Positions 51,490 to 60,737 of a stretch of DNA of 64,000 nt are shown here, piece by piece (the stretch's first letter is position 1; each line of letters opens with the position of its first letter). This stretch comes from Deltaproteobacteria bacterium (GTDB lineage: Bacteria > Bdellovibrionota > FAC87 > UBA2466): contig JACPWY010000072.1 in the NCBI GenBank assembly GCA_016196825.1, positions 62,001 to 126,000 on the forward strand, written 5' to 3'. A program made the translations under genes and the position numbers. The notes beneath the pieces were generated by a model. The model was given only the letters and a program-made list of their open reading frames with translations. It was not told where the DNA came from and made no database searches.

Positions 51490-54009
51490 ATGATGCAGGA
51501 TTTTGCGCGCAAGATATTTGGCAGCCGAAATGATCGCGAGGTGAAACGCCTCTGGCCTATCGTGACCCAAATCAATGCGCTCGAATCGTCGTTGACCCCC
51601 CTCTCTATGGAAGCACTGAGTGCTAAAACCGGAGAGTTCCGGCAGAAGCTCGCCAATGGTGCAAAGCTCGATGACATTCTGCCTGAGGCCTTCGCGGTTG
51701 TGCGCGAGGCCTCTCGGCGCATTCTCAACATGCGGCATTTTGACGTACAGCTGATCGGTGGCATGGTTTTGCATCAGGGGCGCGTGGCGGAGATGAAGAC
51801 CGGCGAAGGAAAAACACTGGTTGCCACTCTGCCCGTGTATTTGAATGCCCTAGAAGGGAAGGGCGTACACGTCGTCACCGTGAACGACTACCTCGCCAAG
51901 CGCGATGCTCAGTGGATGGGCCAGATATATCAGGGGCTGGGACTCTCCGTGGGCATCATCGTCCATGGATTGAACGACACCGAACGGCGGCAGTCGTACA
52001 TGTCGGACGTCACTTACGGCACTAATAACGAATATGGATTCGATTACCTACGTGACAACATGAAGTTTCGCCTGGATGAGTACGTCCAGCGGGATCAAAA
52101 TTTTGCTATCGTCGACGAAGTGGACTCGATTCTGATCGACGAAGCGCGCACGCCGCTCATTATCAGTGGTCCGACCGATGATTCGACAGACAAGTACTAC
52201 CTCATTAACTCGGTCATTCCCCAACTCAAGAAAGAAGAAGACTACACTATTGATGAGAAGGCGCGCTCAAGCGCTCTGACCGAGGCGGGTGTCACGAAGG
52301 TAGAGCAGGCGCTTCGGGTGACGAACATGTACGCCCCCGAACACCTGGAGATTGTGCACCACGTCCATCAGGCGCTGAAGGCGCATGTGATCTTTAAGCG
52401 CGATGTGGACTATGTGGTGAAGGACGGTGAGGTGCTCATCGTCGATGAATTCACGGGTCGTCTGATGCCGGGTCGCCGCTACAGTGACGGCCTCCACCAG
52501 GCGCTTGAGGCCAAGGAGGGGGTTAAGATCGAGAACGAGAACCAGACCCTCGCTACGATCACGTTCCAGAACTATTTTCGCATGTACAAAAAGCTCTCGG
52601 GTATGACCGGCACCGCCGACACCGAGTCCGCTGAGTTCGACAAGATCTACAACCTGGAAGTGATGGTGATTCCGACGCACCGACCGATGATCCGAAAGGA
52701 TCATGGCGATCAGATCTATAAAACGGTCAAGGCGAAGTACAACGCCGTGGTCGAGGAGATCAAGGGTCTTCACAAGGAGGGGCGGCCCGTTCTCGTTGGC
52801 ACGATCTCCATCGAAAAGTCGGAGTATCTGTCGGCGCTTCTGAAGCGCGCCGGCGTTCCGCACGACGTCTTGAACGCCAAACAGCACGAGCGGGAGGCGG
52901 AGATTGTGGCACAGGCGGGGCAGCCCGGCACTGTGACCATTGCCACCAACATGGCCGGCCGAGGGACCGACATTGTTCTGGGCCCCGGTGTCGCCAATAA
53001 GGGTGGGCTTCACATTGTTGGCACGGAGCGCCATGAATCTCGCCGCATCGATAATCAGCTCCGCGGCCGTGCGGGTCGTCAGGGCGATCCCGGTTCCAGC
53101 CGATTCTATCTGTCATTGGAAGATGATCTCCTGCGCATCTTCCAGGGTGAACGGATCAAGAGCATCATGGAGCGGCTCAAGATGGAGGAGGATGTCCCCA
53201 TCGAGCACAACCTGATCTCGCGCCAGATCGAGGGGGCGCAGAAAAAGGTGGAGGCCCACAACTTCGATATCCGCAAGCACCTTCTTGAATATGACGACGT
53301 GCTTAATAAGCAGCGAGAGGTGATCTATATGCTTCGCCGGTTAATTCTCCAGGGCGAGAACAACCGGGAGCTGATCCTCGACATCGTGAAGGAGCAGGTG
53401 GACGGGATCGTCGACACGGCTTGTGTCTCTAGCGATCGACGAGAGTGGGATAAGAAAGGGCTTATTGAATCATTACAATTTCTCTTCGATAACGGCCTTG
53501 GGGTCGATGAGAAATTGATCGAACACGCTGAGACGCGCGACGCGCTGAAGGACGAGATCTTTCAACGGGCCACCGCACTCTACACTGAGCGCGAGGGCAA
53601 GATGACGCCCGAGATCATCCGAAGCCTCGAGCACATCATCTATCTGGGATCGCTCGATCAGCACTGGAAAGAGCACCTTTTGAACATGGACCACCTCAAG
53701 GAAGGGGTCGGGTTGCGCGGTTATGGCCAAAAAGATCCGCTCGTTGAGTACAAGAAGGAGGGGTTCGCCCTTTTTAAGATCCTCGACGAACAGGTGAAGA
53801 CCGATGTGATCTCCAAACTCTATCGGGTCCAGGTGACGCGCGAAGAGCAGGTCGAGAGCCTGGCGCCGAAAAAACAGGTGATGAACTTCAACCACGGCGA
53901 TGCGCCGGAGGGTGTGCGGGAACCCGTGAAGGTGGACAAGACGCCGGGAAGAAATGATCCCTGTCCTTGCGGCAGCGGAAAAAAATTCAAAAAGTGCCAC
54001 GGAGCCTAG
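51490..54009 (+). CDS. secA: Protein translocase ATPase SecA
   Basis: 839 residues. Walker A TGEGKT at about 104-109, the [14 protein letters not shown] Walker B region at about 210-225, the preprotein cross-linking domain (ending near GMTGTADTE), NBD2 with the [10 protein letters not shown] arginine-finger motif at about 525, and the C-terminal SEC-C zinc motif [13 protein letters not shown] are all present. It pushes preproteins through SecYEG. Length is in the usual range for bacteria outside the enterics. Confidence 0.98.
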   Translation: MMQDFARKIFGSRNDREVKRLWPIVTQINALESSLTPLSMEALSAKTGEFRQKLANGAKLDDILPEAFAVVREASRRILNMRHFDVQLIGGMVLHQGRVAEMKTGEGKTLVATLPVYLNALEGKGVHVVTVNDYLAKRDAQWMGQIYQGLGLSVGIIVHGLNDTERRQSYMSDVTYGTNNEYGFDYLRDNMKFRLDEYVQRDQNFAIVDEVDSILIDEARTPLIISGPTDDSTDKYYLINSVIPQLKKEEDYTIDEKARSSALTEAGVTKVEQALRVTNMYAPEHLEIVHHVHQALKAHVIFKRDVDYVVKDGEVLIVDEFTGRLMPGRRYSDGLHQALEAKEGVKIENENQTLATITFQNYFRMYKKLSGMTGTADTESAEFDKIYNLEVMVIPTHRPMIRKDHGDQIYKTVKAKYNAVVEEIKGLHKEGRPVLVGTISIEKSEYLSALLKRAGVPHDVLNAKQHEREAEIVAQAGQPGTVTIATNMAGRGTDIVLGPGVANKGGLHIVGTERHESRRIDNQLRGRAGRQGDPGSSRFYLSLEDDLLRIFQGERIKSIMERLKMEEDVPIEHNLISRQIEGAQKKVEAHNFDIRKHLLEYDDVLNKQREVIYMLRRLILQGENNRELILDIVKEQVDGIVDTACVSSDRREWDKKGLIESLQFLFDNGLGVDEKLIEHAETRDALKDEIFQRATALYTEREGKMTPEIIRSLEHIIYLGSLDQHWKEHLLNMDHLKEGVGLRGYGQKDPLVEYKKEGFALFKILDEQVKTDVISKLYRVQVTREEQVESLAPKKQVMNFNHGDAPEGVREPVKVDKTPGRNDPCPCGSGKKFKKCHGA

Positions 54010-54020
54010 GAGATTATCCC

Positions 54021-54527
54021 ATGCTGTCGCTGTGTCCGAAATGCCACCATGAGATCGAACACGAGGATTATCTCTTTGAGGTCACCTGCTCCTGCGGTGC
54101 GCACTTCAACCCATTTATGACAACACAGGATTCGCAGAGTCCTATGAGTCATCAGGCGAGTGAGCTGGTGCTCGCGGCAAAGACAATCAACGTGCCAGAG
54201 CCAACGAACAACACAGAACGTTTTTCGGAGAGCGAAGCGGCCTTCTCAGCGATCCGCGAATTTGGGGAGGGGCTTTCCACCAATGGCAAATTGAAGACGC
54301 CCGAGCCTTCTGCGGCGGCACTATCAATGGGGCCATCGTCCGCCATTATCTCCGTGCGTTCGGAGCTGGCCACAAGGGGCGAGCCGCTCGCACCAGTGAT
54401 GAAGGCGCTCAATGATCTTGCGATGCAAAGAGGCGCCTCAGTGACTCTGGTTCAATGGCAGATTCTCAATGATTCCCGCACCGTGATAGCCTCGGCCACC
54501 CTCGCCAAAGCTGAAAAGAGATCCTAA
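54021..54527 (+). CDS. Small protein with N-terminal zinc finger, unknown function
   Basis: 168 residues from ATG 54021, 11 nt after the secA stop; the frame opens inside secA but nothing supports an earlier start. Two Cys pairs (CPKC, CSC with a nearby His) within the first 35 residues form a zinc-ribbon-like knuckle. The rest has a Ser/Pro-rich middle part and a short folded C-terminal domain. No family recognised. Probably co-transcribed with secA. Confidence 0.65.
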   Translation: MLSLCPKCHHEIEHEDYLFEVTCSCGAHFNPFMTTQDSQSPMSHQASELVLAAKTINVPEPTNNTERFSESEAAFSAIREFGEGLSTNGKLKTPEPSAAALSMGPSSAIISVRSELATRGEPLAPVMKALNDLAMQRGASVTLVQWQILNDSRTVIASATLAKAEKRS

Positions 54528-54556
54528 AACACCGTCGCATCGAGAAAGGGACACTT

Positions 54557-54709
54557 ATGACCATATCGAAACGCACGCTGACGAGGACGCACAAAGGAGG
54601 CCCCGCAGGCGGGCCTGTGGGCCCGTCGAGGACGCCGACTGCGGAGGACGAAGCTCAGCGGGCGTTGCAGATGGTCAGAATGGCTCTTTCTCAATGCGAG
54701 GGTGTTTAG
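54557..54709 (+). CDS. Possible 50-residue protein ahead of rsmD
   Basis: A 51-codon frame starting after AAAGGGA and ending in a TAG whose next base begins the rsmD-like ATG. The product is basic at its N-terminus, Gly/Pro-rich in the middle and helical at the C-terminus. The DNA is G+C-rich and could also form stems such as GGGCC/GGCCC. Without homologues this may be a leader peptide or no gene at all. Confidence 0.35.
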   Translation: MTISKRTLTRTHKGGPAGGPVGPSRTPTAEDEAQRALQMVRMALSQCEGV

Positions 54710-55204
54710 ATGTCGGCCCCGCGCGCGGCACCCGAGATCCGGCCACTCACCAGCATCGCACTCAAGAGCTGTCTCGACACTTTGCGGCCCCGGTTGGCGG
54801 AGGCCTCGGTCTGTGATCTCTTCGCGGGAGCGGGCCGGTTTGGTGAGGGGTGTCTCAAGGAGGGTGCCGCACGCGTGGTCTTCGTCGAGAAGGACGCGCG
54901 CCAGATCGGAGCGCTCAAGAAAATCCAAAGCGGTACGGTGGTTGCGGAAGATGTCTTCCAATACCTCGTGCAGTGCGGGGAAGAATTCGACATCGTCTTC
55001 GCGGACCCACCATTTCCAGTTTGGAACGAGACCTTTGCCGCACAGCTCAGCGGAAGCGTCCTTCCCAGACTCGCTGTGGGGGGTATTTTCCTTGTGAAAA
55101 TGCCCAAACGAGTGCTATTTTCGCTCGCAATTCCAGGCCTAAAAATCATGAAATCTTCAGAGTTCGGAGAATCCAAACTTTCTTATTGGGAGCGGGTGTC
55201 ATGA
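54710..55204 (+). CDS. rsmD: RsmD-like 16S rRNA (guanine-N2) methyltransferase, short N-terminus
   Basis: 164 residues. The Rossmann SAM site (CDLFAGAGRFGEG, about 35-47), the acidic loop (VEKD) and the catalytic NPPY-type motif as ADPPFPVW (about 98-105) match RsmD, which methylates G966 of 16S rRNA. The N-terminal RIIGG..RGR segment usual in RsmD is missing: the protein starts just before the RPLTSIALKSCL helix. The gene overlaps coaD by 4 bp, as is common for this pair. Confidence 0.75.
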   Translation: MSAPRAAPEIRPLTSIALKSCLDTLRPRLAEASVCDLFAGAGRFGEGCLKEGAARVVFVEKDARQIGALKKIQSGTVVAEDVFQYLVQCGEEFDIVFADPPFPVWNETFAAQLSGSVLPRLAVGGIFLVKMPKRVLFSLAIPGLKIMKSSEFGESKLSYWERVS

Positions 55205-55710
55205 TCGTCGAAAACCGTGCGATCTACCCTGGTACTTTTGATCCGATAACGTTGGGCCATGTCGACCTCATCAACCGCTCGTTGCAGGTGATTAATGAAA
55301 TCGTGATCCTTGTGGCACACTCGAAGAAGGATCCGCTTTTCGACGCCGAGACTCGTAAAGAATTGATCGCTACCTGTTTCAAGAACGATCCGCGCGTGAA
55401 GGTTGAGGTCTATGAAGGACTCCTGGCCGATTATGCTCGCCGCAATAATATCAAAGTCGTACTCCGCGGCTTGCGAGGGGTGAGCGATTTTGAATATGAG
55501 TTTCAGATGGCGACGATGAACCGTCGCATGTACCCCGATCTCCAGACGCTGTTCCTCATGGCATCGGAAAAGTTTTTCTTCGTCAACTCGACACTCGTGA
55601 AAGAGGTCATTTCCCATGGGGGTGACGTTTCGGAGCTGGTCCCCAGTCATGTTGAGAAGAAACTGAAGGAGGCTCTGTGCTCAGGTTCTCGCAGCGCTGT
55701 GAATCCCTAA
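55201..55710 (+). CDS. coaD: Phosphopantetheine adenylyltransferase
   Basis: 169 residues from ATG 55201 (overlap ATGA with rsmD); the long upstream frame is a shadow of rsmD. TFDPITLGH (about 12-20) contains the nucleotidyltransferase (T/H)xGH motif, and VVLRGLRGVSDFEYEFQMA and the late VNSTLVKEV segment complete the CoaD pattern. It converts 4'-phosphopantetheine to dephospho-CoA. It overlaps the aminotransferase gene by 34 bp. Confidence 0.96.
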   Translation: MIVENRAIYPGTFDPITLGHVDLINRSLQVINEIVILVAHSKKDPLFDAETRKELIATCFKNDPRVKVEVYEGLLADYARRNNIKVVLRGLRGVSDFEYEFQMATMNRRMYPDLQTLFLMASEKFFFVNSTLVKEVISHGGDVSELVPSHVEKKLKEALCSGSRSAVNP

Positions 55711-56858
55711 AATCGAGTTCCATCATGGAGATTTCGGCCAAAGCCGCCGAATTGAAGCTTCAGGGCTTTGACGTCATCAGCCTTGCGGCCGGTGAACCCG
55801 ATTTCAATACACCCATTGAGATTCAGAACGCGGCCACAAAGGCCATGGCGGACGGGATAACCAAGTACACGCCCGCGCCTGGCTTTCTCACCCTCAGGCA
55901 GGCCGTCGCCGACCACGTGACGCGTGAAAACGATTTTCCAGTCGAGCCCAGTGAGGTGGTGATCACCTGTGGCGCAAAACATGCGCTCTACACGGCGATT
56001 CAGTGCCTTGTGAACCCGGGAGAGGCCGTGCTGGTTCCGACACCCGCGTGGGTGAGCTACGGCGCAATAGTTGAGCTCGCTGGAGGTTACATCATTCCTC
56101 TGCCGCTTCTCGAAGAGGATGGGTTTCGTCCGAATGTGGAGCGCTGGAAGGGGATGGCTCTGCCGTCAAATGTTCGGGGAATCATTCTGAACTCACCCAA
56201 CAATCCCACGGGGGCGGTCTATAGTCGCGATGATCTCATGAAGCTCGTGAGCTGGGCGCTTTCGAGGGATCTGTGGATCATCTCGGATGAGATCTATGAA
56301 AAGATCACCTACGATCAGCTCAGGCACGTGAGTGTCGCGAGCCTCGGGCCCGAGGTGAAAGGGCGCACGGTCACGGTGAGCGGATTCAGCAAAAGCCACT
56401 GCATGACCGGGTGGCGTTTGGGGTGGACCATCACCGAGAAGGACCTGGCGCAGAAGATCTCAGCCTTTACGAGTCAAAGCATTAGCCACGTCACGAGCTT
56501 TGCCCAAATGGGGGCTCTCACGGCGGCCCGCATGGGCCATGGTGTTGTCGATAAAATGGTGAGCGAATTTGACGCCCGTCGCCAGTATGTAGCGAGTCGG
56601 CTAGACAAATGGAGCGGCGATGTGGCCTACACCATGCCCCACGGCGCGTTCTACTTTTTCGTTAATTGCTCGAAGCTCCTTTCTCGCAAAGGGGTGAATG
56701 ACGTGCAGATGTGCCGCGATCTTTTGGCTAACCAGCACATCGGCCTTGTGCCCGGAGCCTCGTTCGGCTCTTCGGGCTACGTTCGGCTGAGCTATGCCAC
56801 ATCGATGGAGAATCTCCACCGCGCCCTCGACCGTTTCGAAGATTACCTGCGGACCTAG
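55677..56858 (+). CDS. aspC: Class I aminotransferase, aspartate aminotransferase type
   Basis: 393 residues from a GTG. The fold-type I PLP enzyme pattern is complete: AAGEPDFNTP near the N-terminus, NSPNNPTGAVYS (about 175), the PLP Lys 239 in SGFSKSHCMTGWR, and a C-terminal Arg that binds the substrate carboxylate (YVRLSYA). It most resembles the bacterial AspB type (Igamma). The product would transaminate aspartate and oxaloacetate; some relatives accept prephenate. It overlaps coaD. Confidence 0.9.
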   Translation: MLRFSQRCESLKSSSIMEISAKAAELKLQGFDVISLAAGEPDFNTPIEIQNAATKAMADGITKYTPAPGFLTLRQAVADHVTRENDFPVEPSEVVITCGAKHALYTAIQCLVNPGEAVLVPTPAWVSYGAIVELAGGYIIPLPLLEEDGFRPNVERWKGMALPSNVRGIILNSPNNPTGAVYSRDDLMKLVSWALSRDLWIISDEIYEKITYDQLRHVSVASLGPEVKGRTVTVSGFSKSHCMTGWRLGWTITEKDLAQKISAFTSQSISHVTSFAQMGALTAARMGHGVVDKMVSEFDARRQYVASRLDKWSGDVAYTMPHGAFYFFVNCSKLLSRKGVNDVQMCRDLLANQHIGLVPGASFGSSGYVRLSYATSMENLHRALDRFEDYLRT

Positions 56859-56864
56859 GGCACT

Positions 56865-58253
56865 TCAAAACGAGTGACCGAGCTCGACGTAGGCGTTGAC
56901 GCCCTCGCCGTTTAAAGCGGCGTCGCCACGGACGATGAAGTTGCCGTTCCAGATGAGTCGCAATCCAAAGCCGGCTGAGGCGTGAAGCGGCAGGAGTTGG
57001 AGCGGGAAGAGGTTGTTCCACACGCGGCCCACATCGAAAAAGGGGACTATCCCTATGGTGAGCTCCTGCTTAGCGAAATCGAAGGTCACGGGGTCCCACC
57101 TGAGCTCAACGCCATAAACAAAACGAAAATTGTCGATGAATCGGTTGGCGTCATAGCCACGCAGGTAACGATCGCCACCGAAGTGGATTGTGGCACTCTC
57201 GCCTCCCACGCCATCGAGCTCATAAAAAGGGACGGTGCCCGTGAGCGTTTCGAGAAGCAGACGATGCGCGAAGATCAGATCCTGGTGGAGTGTGATGTAG
57301 TGGCGGAAGATGTAGGTGCCCCTGAAGAATTGGTAGTCGCTCCCCAAAAGCTGGGAATAGACATTGAACTGCAATTCCGATGTGGTGCCGCGCGAAGGGT
57401 AGGGCTCGTAATCCGTCGTGTCGCGCACCATCGCAAGCCCCAGGTAATGGGTACGGCCTCCCGCGATTCCGACGGGATTTTCAGTAGCCAGCAGCGACCC
57501 CGTGGGTGGAGAGACCGTCAGCCACCTGAGGCCAAACACAGGGCCGACGCGGTAGTAGCGGTCAAGGTAGCGCAAGAGCCTCAGAGAAAGCGTGGGCCCC
57601 GCGCGCACGAAATTGTAGTAACCGGCCTTGAAGAGATTGGAATCAACGACAGAGTTGTTGGTGATGCCGTAGTATTTCAGCGCGATATCGCGATCATAAT
57701 TGAGCAGCGTGGTGATTCGGTAATTGCTGCCCCAGGCGCGAGGCGCATCCACCTTGATAAAGTGTTTGTAGCGCCCTTTGTCGCTCGCCAGGATCGTAAA
57801 TTCCGTTTGAAGCTTGTGCGGGTCGGTCCGGCCAAGGTTTCGGATGAGGCCGTTCAGACCCAGATGAAATCCGTTGCTGTCGGTCGGCAAGATCAGCGGC
57901 AAGCCCTGGAGGGTCCACGGGTCCCCCATCCATCTGAAGGAGTTGCGTTTGACGATACGGTCCACTCGGCTTGCGACCTCTTCGGAAAACTTCTGAAGAT
58001 CGTGGCCGACCGTCGCTAAAGCGTTGGGCTGATCCGGTTCCGACCGTTCAGGCCCAGGTACTCCAGCGCCTTGTATTTCCAATTCATCGCGGTAGCGCCG
58101 AATATCCTCAATTGACTGGAGTCGGTTCTCAGGGGCGTGGGACGAGTGCGGACTCACCTGCCGCGTGGGGGGCGGCTTTGGTTTTTTCTTGGGTTTTCCG
58201 AGAGCGGGAGACCATGCGATCACCAAGATGCAGATGGTCAGAAGGAGGCGCAT
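56865..58253 (-). CDS. Omp85-family barrel protein apparently lacking POTRA domains
   Basis: 462 residues. A signal peptide (about 1-19) is followed by a basic, Pro-rich linker and a helical part (about 45-115), then a barrel of about 16 strands. The loop-6 motif of Omp85 proteins is present as GGDRYLRGYDAN (about 355-366), and the final strand ends in Phe. POTRA domains, needed by BamA and TamA to bind partners, are not seen. A TACAAT hexamer lies 15 nt before the start. Function unknown; a surface-antigen or lipid-linked role is possible. Confidence 0.82.
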   Translation of the reverse strand: MRLLLTICILVIAWSPALGKPKKKPKPPPTRQVSPHSSHAPENRLQSIEDIRRYRDELEIQGAGVPGPERSEPDQPNALATVGHDLQKFSEEVASRVDRIVKRNSFRWMGDPWTLQGLPLILPTDSNGFHLGLNGLIRNLGRTDPHKLQTEFTILASDKGRYKHFIKVDAPRAWGSNYRITTLLNYDRDIALKYYGITNNSVVDSNLFKAGYYNFVRAGPTLSLRLLRYLDRYYRVGPVFGLRWLTVSPPTGSLLATENPVGIAGGRTHYLGLAMVRDTTDYEPYPSRGTTSELQFNVYSQLLGSDYQFFRGTYIFRHYITLHQDLIFAHRLLLETLTGTVPFYELDGVGGESATIHFGGDRYLRGYDANRFIDNFRFVYGVELRWDPVTFDFAKQELTIGIVPFFDVGRVWNNLFPLQLLPLHASAGFGLRLIWNGNFIVRGDAALNGEGVNAYVELGHSF

Positions 58254-58295
58254 GAGGAGGTCGCGTTCATTGTAACAGGCAGTGCGCTAAACGCG

Positions 58296-58886
58296 CTACA
58301 AATGGAACGCGATTCCAAAGGAGAGGAAGGGGCCCGAGAGATCGAGTGACGCACCGCTGTCGAGGAAGGTCGCGGTGCCACTCGTGAGATTGCCAAGGTT
58401 CGCCAAGCGGTAGCCGCCTTCAAAGATGAGCCAAACAGCGCGGACGAAGCGAATCGTGGCCTGAGCTCGGGCTTGGTATTCGAGGCTTTTTGTGGCGGAG
58501 TAGGCACCTGCTGCTGCGGCCACAGGATAGAACACGCCACCGGAAATGAGCCAGAAGACTCGTTGATTCCCACCGTGGAGACCGAGCTCGGCCCCTACGG
58601 TTTGGTAGCTCAATTGGTCGGTCACCGTGGTGCCCGCCGCGTCGTCATAGCGGCGATCGGAGAGCCAGTATTCATAGCGGGCCCCGAGTGCGATGCGGCT
58701 ACCCACTTCGAAGTAGTAGGCAAGTGAAGCGACGTACGAATTGGTGGATTGCTTTCGGGAAAAGGTAGCGTTTGAGAGGGTGTCGACCGAGGAATTCACG
58801 ATCGGGTAGGTGCCCGTCAAATGGATCCAGTGGCTCGCAAACGCGCTTGCGCCCATGAAAGCGAGGACTACAAGAAGGCGTCCCAT
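58296..58886 (-). CDS. Small outer membrane beta-barrel protein of unknown function
   Basis: 196 residues. A signal peptide (about 1-17) precedes eight or so alternating strands with aromatic belts, in the OmpW/OmpX size range, and the last strand ends in a hydrophobic pair. The family was not identified. It lies 42 bp upstream of the Omp85-like gene on the same strand, so the two may be co-transcribed. A GAAAAT hexamer 6 nt before the ATG is a weak promoter hint. Confidence 0.72.
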   Translation of the reverse strand: MGRLLVVLAFMGASAFASHWIHLTGTYPIVNSSVDTLSNATFSRKQSTNSYVASLAYYFEVGSRIALGARYEYWLSDRRYDDAAGTTVTDQLSYQTVGAELGLHGGNQRVFWLISGGVFYPVAAAAGAYSATKSLEYQARAQATIRFVRAVWLIFEGGYRLANLGNLTSGTATFLDSGASLDLSGPFLSFGIAFHL

Positions 58887-58924
58887 CGGATCATTTTCGC
58901 ACGATCAGCCAGGAACGCAATTCT

Positions 58925-59392
58925 TCAGAATTGGCGTGGCGCCGTGTGGGTTGGAAAGCTGAACACACGAGTCGGATTCACCGGACGCCGGGGATTGACC
59001 AGTGTGGGAGTTGCTCCGCCGTGGTATCCGCCCTGTTGTCCGCCGCAGCCACAGTTGGGACCGGTGTGGAAAGTTCCTCGGACGCTCGCGCGAAAGAAAC
59101 CGCTGCCGCAGCCACGGCCCCAATGGCAGTGGTTAAACTGGGGCGCTGCTACGTAAGCCATGCAGTTGTTGTAGCAGGGTCGGTAGCCAATGGCGTAACC
59201 GCCTCGCATCCGCCAACGGATCTTGGTGCGTGTGCGAACGCGAGTGTAGCTGCAGCAACCATCGTCATAGGTGCGGTACACACTGCGGGTTCTGACCACC
59301 AAACGGCCACCGTGGCGCCCAGCCATTGCATCCGTGGCAAAAAATTGGCTGGCGACTATCGATATCAAAAAGAGAAAAAGGCTCAATCGCAT
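58925..59392 (-). CDS. Secreted Cys/Gly/Arg-rich protein of unknown function
   Basis: 155 residues from ATG 59392, which has a GGAG site 5 nt ahead (a GTG two codons earlier would overlap that site). A signal peptide (about 1-24, ending TDAMA) precedes a mature part with eight Cys in the middle, many Gly, Arg, Tyr and His, and a Pro/Thr-rich tail. Repeated R-x-R elements (RTRSVYRT, TRVRTRTKIRWRMR) give a strong positive charge. It may bind metal, polyanions or cell-wall polymers. No family recognised. Confidence 0.68.
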   Translation of the reverse strand: MRLSLFLFLISIVASQFFATDAMAGRHGGRLVVRTRSVYRTYDDGCCSYTRVRTRTKIRWRMRGGYAIGYRPCYNNCMAYVAAPQFNHCHWGRGCGSGFFRASVRGTFHTGPNCGCGGQQGGYHGGATPTLVNPRRPVNPTRVFSFPTHTAPRQF

Positions 59393-59549
59393 ACTCACTC
59401 CATAATAAAACGCGCGGGCCTTGGGCGCGTACTCTCACGGCGAGCGTTAAGAGCAAGCGCCATGCCACGTCACAATGTGCCTAATATCGTACCTGTTTTT
59501 GCTGCCGGGGTGTTGCTCCGCCGACGGCAGTGACACTTTTTGCCACGTT

Positions 59550-60269
59550 CTAGAGCGTGGAGCTCAAGCGCTTCAAGGCCCGTGAGGCGGTGGCGAGGGC
59601 GGGCTTCACATGGGGTTTGAGCCTCTTCCATTGTGCGTTCAGGGCGCGTGTGACCCGCGGGTGGGGGCCAATCAAATCGCCCAGCGTGGCGAGGTCTTGC
59701 CAACGCCCTAAGAGGTCCTGGAGTTCGTGAAGCGATTTCGGGTTGTAGCCAAATCGTTTGAGGACATACCGCGCGCGTTTCACCGAAATTCTCAATTGGT
59801 GCCGGTCCGTTTGGGATTTCGGCAGCCCCCCTTCCAGCTCCTTTCTCAAACGCTCGATGCGGGGAATCAGTGTCGAAGAAGAGAGGCGATTGGTGTCACG
59901 AATGGCTTCGCGGATCTGCTTTCGGACTCGATCTCGTTTTCGCCCCTTCAAAGCGGGTGGAATCCTCAGGCGGGCCCGCTCCCGCTCCTTCCTAAGCGAG
60001 GCCACAGCGAGTCCTAATTCCTGCGCATCCGTGATGGCAACATCGTATTTTCGCTGTTCGCCCAGAAGCGATGCGATCTTCTTAAGGTCTCGCCGGGCTT
60101 TTTTGATCGCGCGCGTGCGCTGTTCTTTTGGAATGAGCCAGAGCTGCGACCGCACACGCCGGATGAGGACACGGAGTTCGTGAACATTCTTTATCGACGG
60201 GCTTTTCCGTGTTTTGCGGGCAGACGCGTCAAGACTCTTCAGGTCGTTCTGCGTGACTAAGGTCTGCAT
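59550..60269 (-). CDS. CHAD-domain protein
   Basis: 239 residues from ATG 60269, favoured because a TATTTT hexamer ends 7 nt ahead; a TTG at 60278 is the alternative. The protein is a helical bundle rich in Arg and Lys, with the conserved His of the CHAD pattern in NVHELRVLIRRVRS and DRHQLRISVKRARY. CHAD domains bind polyphosphate, often with a CYTH domain that is missing here. It may take part in polyphosphate or storage-granule handling. Confidence 0.87.
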   Translation of the reverse strand: MQTLVTQNDLKSLDASARKTRKSPSIKNVHELRVLIRRVRSQLWLIPKEQRTRAIKKARRDLKKIASLLGEQRKYDVAITDAQELGLAVASLRKERERARLRIPPALKGRKRDRVRKQIREAIRDTNRLSSSTLIPRIERLRKELEGGLPKSQTDRHQLRISVKRARYVLKRFGYNPKSLHELQDLLGRWQDLATLGDLIGPHPRVTRALNAQWKRLKPHVKPALATASRALKRLSSTL

Positions 60270-60311
60270 TTCAGGCAAAATACTGTCTCACCTTCAACTA
60301 GGAGATAACCC

Positions 60312-60668
60312 ATGAAACTTGTATTTGTCATGTTTGTCGGAGTGGCCGCCGCTCTGAACGCGGCGACGCCGAAAGAGGTTTGTGATTCCCTGGCCAAGGC
60401 GGCACAGGCCGACAATTTCAAGGCCTTCGCCGAAATGAGCGTTGGTCATCAAGGCAAGCAGGAGAAGAGCTTTCACTCGATGCACAAGGACAGGATGGCG
60501 GCGCTGAAGAATCTGACCTGTGGAAACGAAACGGTGGCCGGAAAACACGCCATCGTTGAGACAGCGGGCCCGACCGAGAAACGCCTCATTCCGTTTTTGG
60601 AAATGGACGGCACGTGGAAGTTTGATGTGGCGACCTATAAGACCTTCTATCGGCACGAGAAAAAGTAG
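60312..60668 (+). CDS. Small secreted protein of unknown function
   Basis: 118 residues. A signal peptide (about 1-17) precedes an alpha/beta mature part with two Cys (VCDSL, LTCGN) that could form a disulphide, in a fold like NTF2-type or DUF4878 proteins, an idea from layout only. AGGAG lies 8 nt ahead of the ATG. It diverges from the CHAD gene with a 42-bp gap and is followed by a hairpin. Confidence 0.7.
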   Translation: MKLVFVMFVGVAAALNAATPKEVCDSLAKAAQADNFKAFAEMSVGHQGKQEKSFHSMHKDRMAALKNLTCGNETVAGKHAIVETAGPTEKRLIPFLEMDGTWKFDVATYKTFYRHEKK

Positions 60669-60677
60669 GTCCTCATC

Positions 60678-60701
60678 CGGGGTCCCTATCTTGGGGCCCC
60701 G
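60678..60701 (+). terminator. Hairpin terminator after the 118-residue gene
   Basis: A 9-bp G+C-rich stem (with one G-T pair) and a 6-nt loop, 9 nt after the stop. The T-run behind it is broken, so the terminator is probably only moderate. Confidence 0.5.
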
Positions 60702-60702
60702 A

Positions 60703-60729
60703 TTGACTCTTACCTTTGGTAAAGATACT
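60703..60729 (+). promoter_or_regulatory. Candidate promoter of the coiled-coil protein gene
   Basis: TTGACT (60703-60708), a 15-bp spacer and GATACT (60724-60729), ending 8 nt before ATG 60738. No Shine-Dalgarno sequence is present. It begins right after the hairpin, so one unit ends and another starts here. The spacer is short. Confidence 0.35.
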
Positions 60730-60737
60730 TCGAATAA

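Noticed and set aside
56982-58019. Plus-strand frame of 345 codons
   Set aside because: Antisense to the Omp85-like gene, without signal, motif or ribosome site.
58931-59533. Plus-strand frame of 200 codons
   Set aside because: Opposite to the Cys-rich secreted protein, whose signal peptide and GGAG site support the minus strand.
59540-59560. CCACG/CGTGG hairpin at the end of the CHAD gene as a terminator
   Set aside because: On the CHAD strand it is followed by A residues instead of T, so it does not fit an intrinsic terminator.
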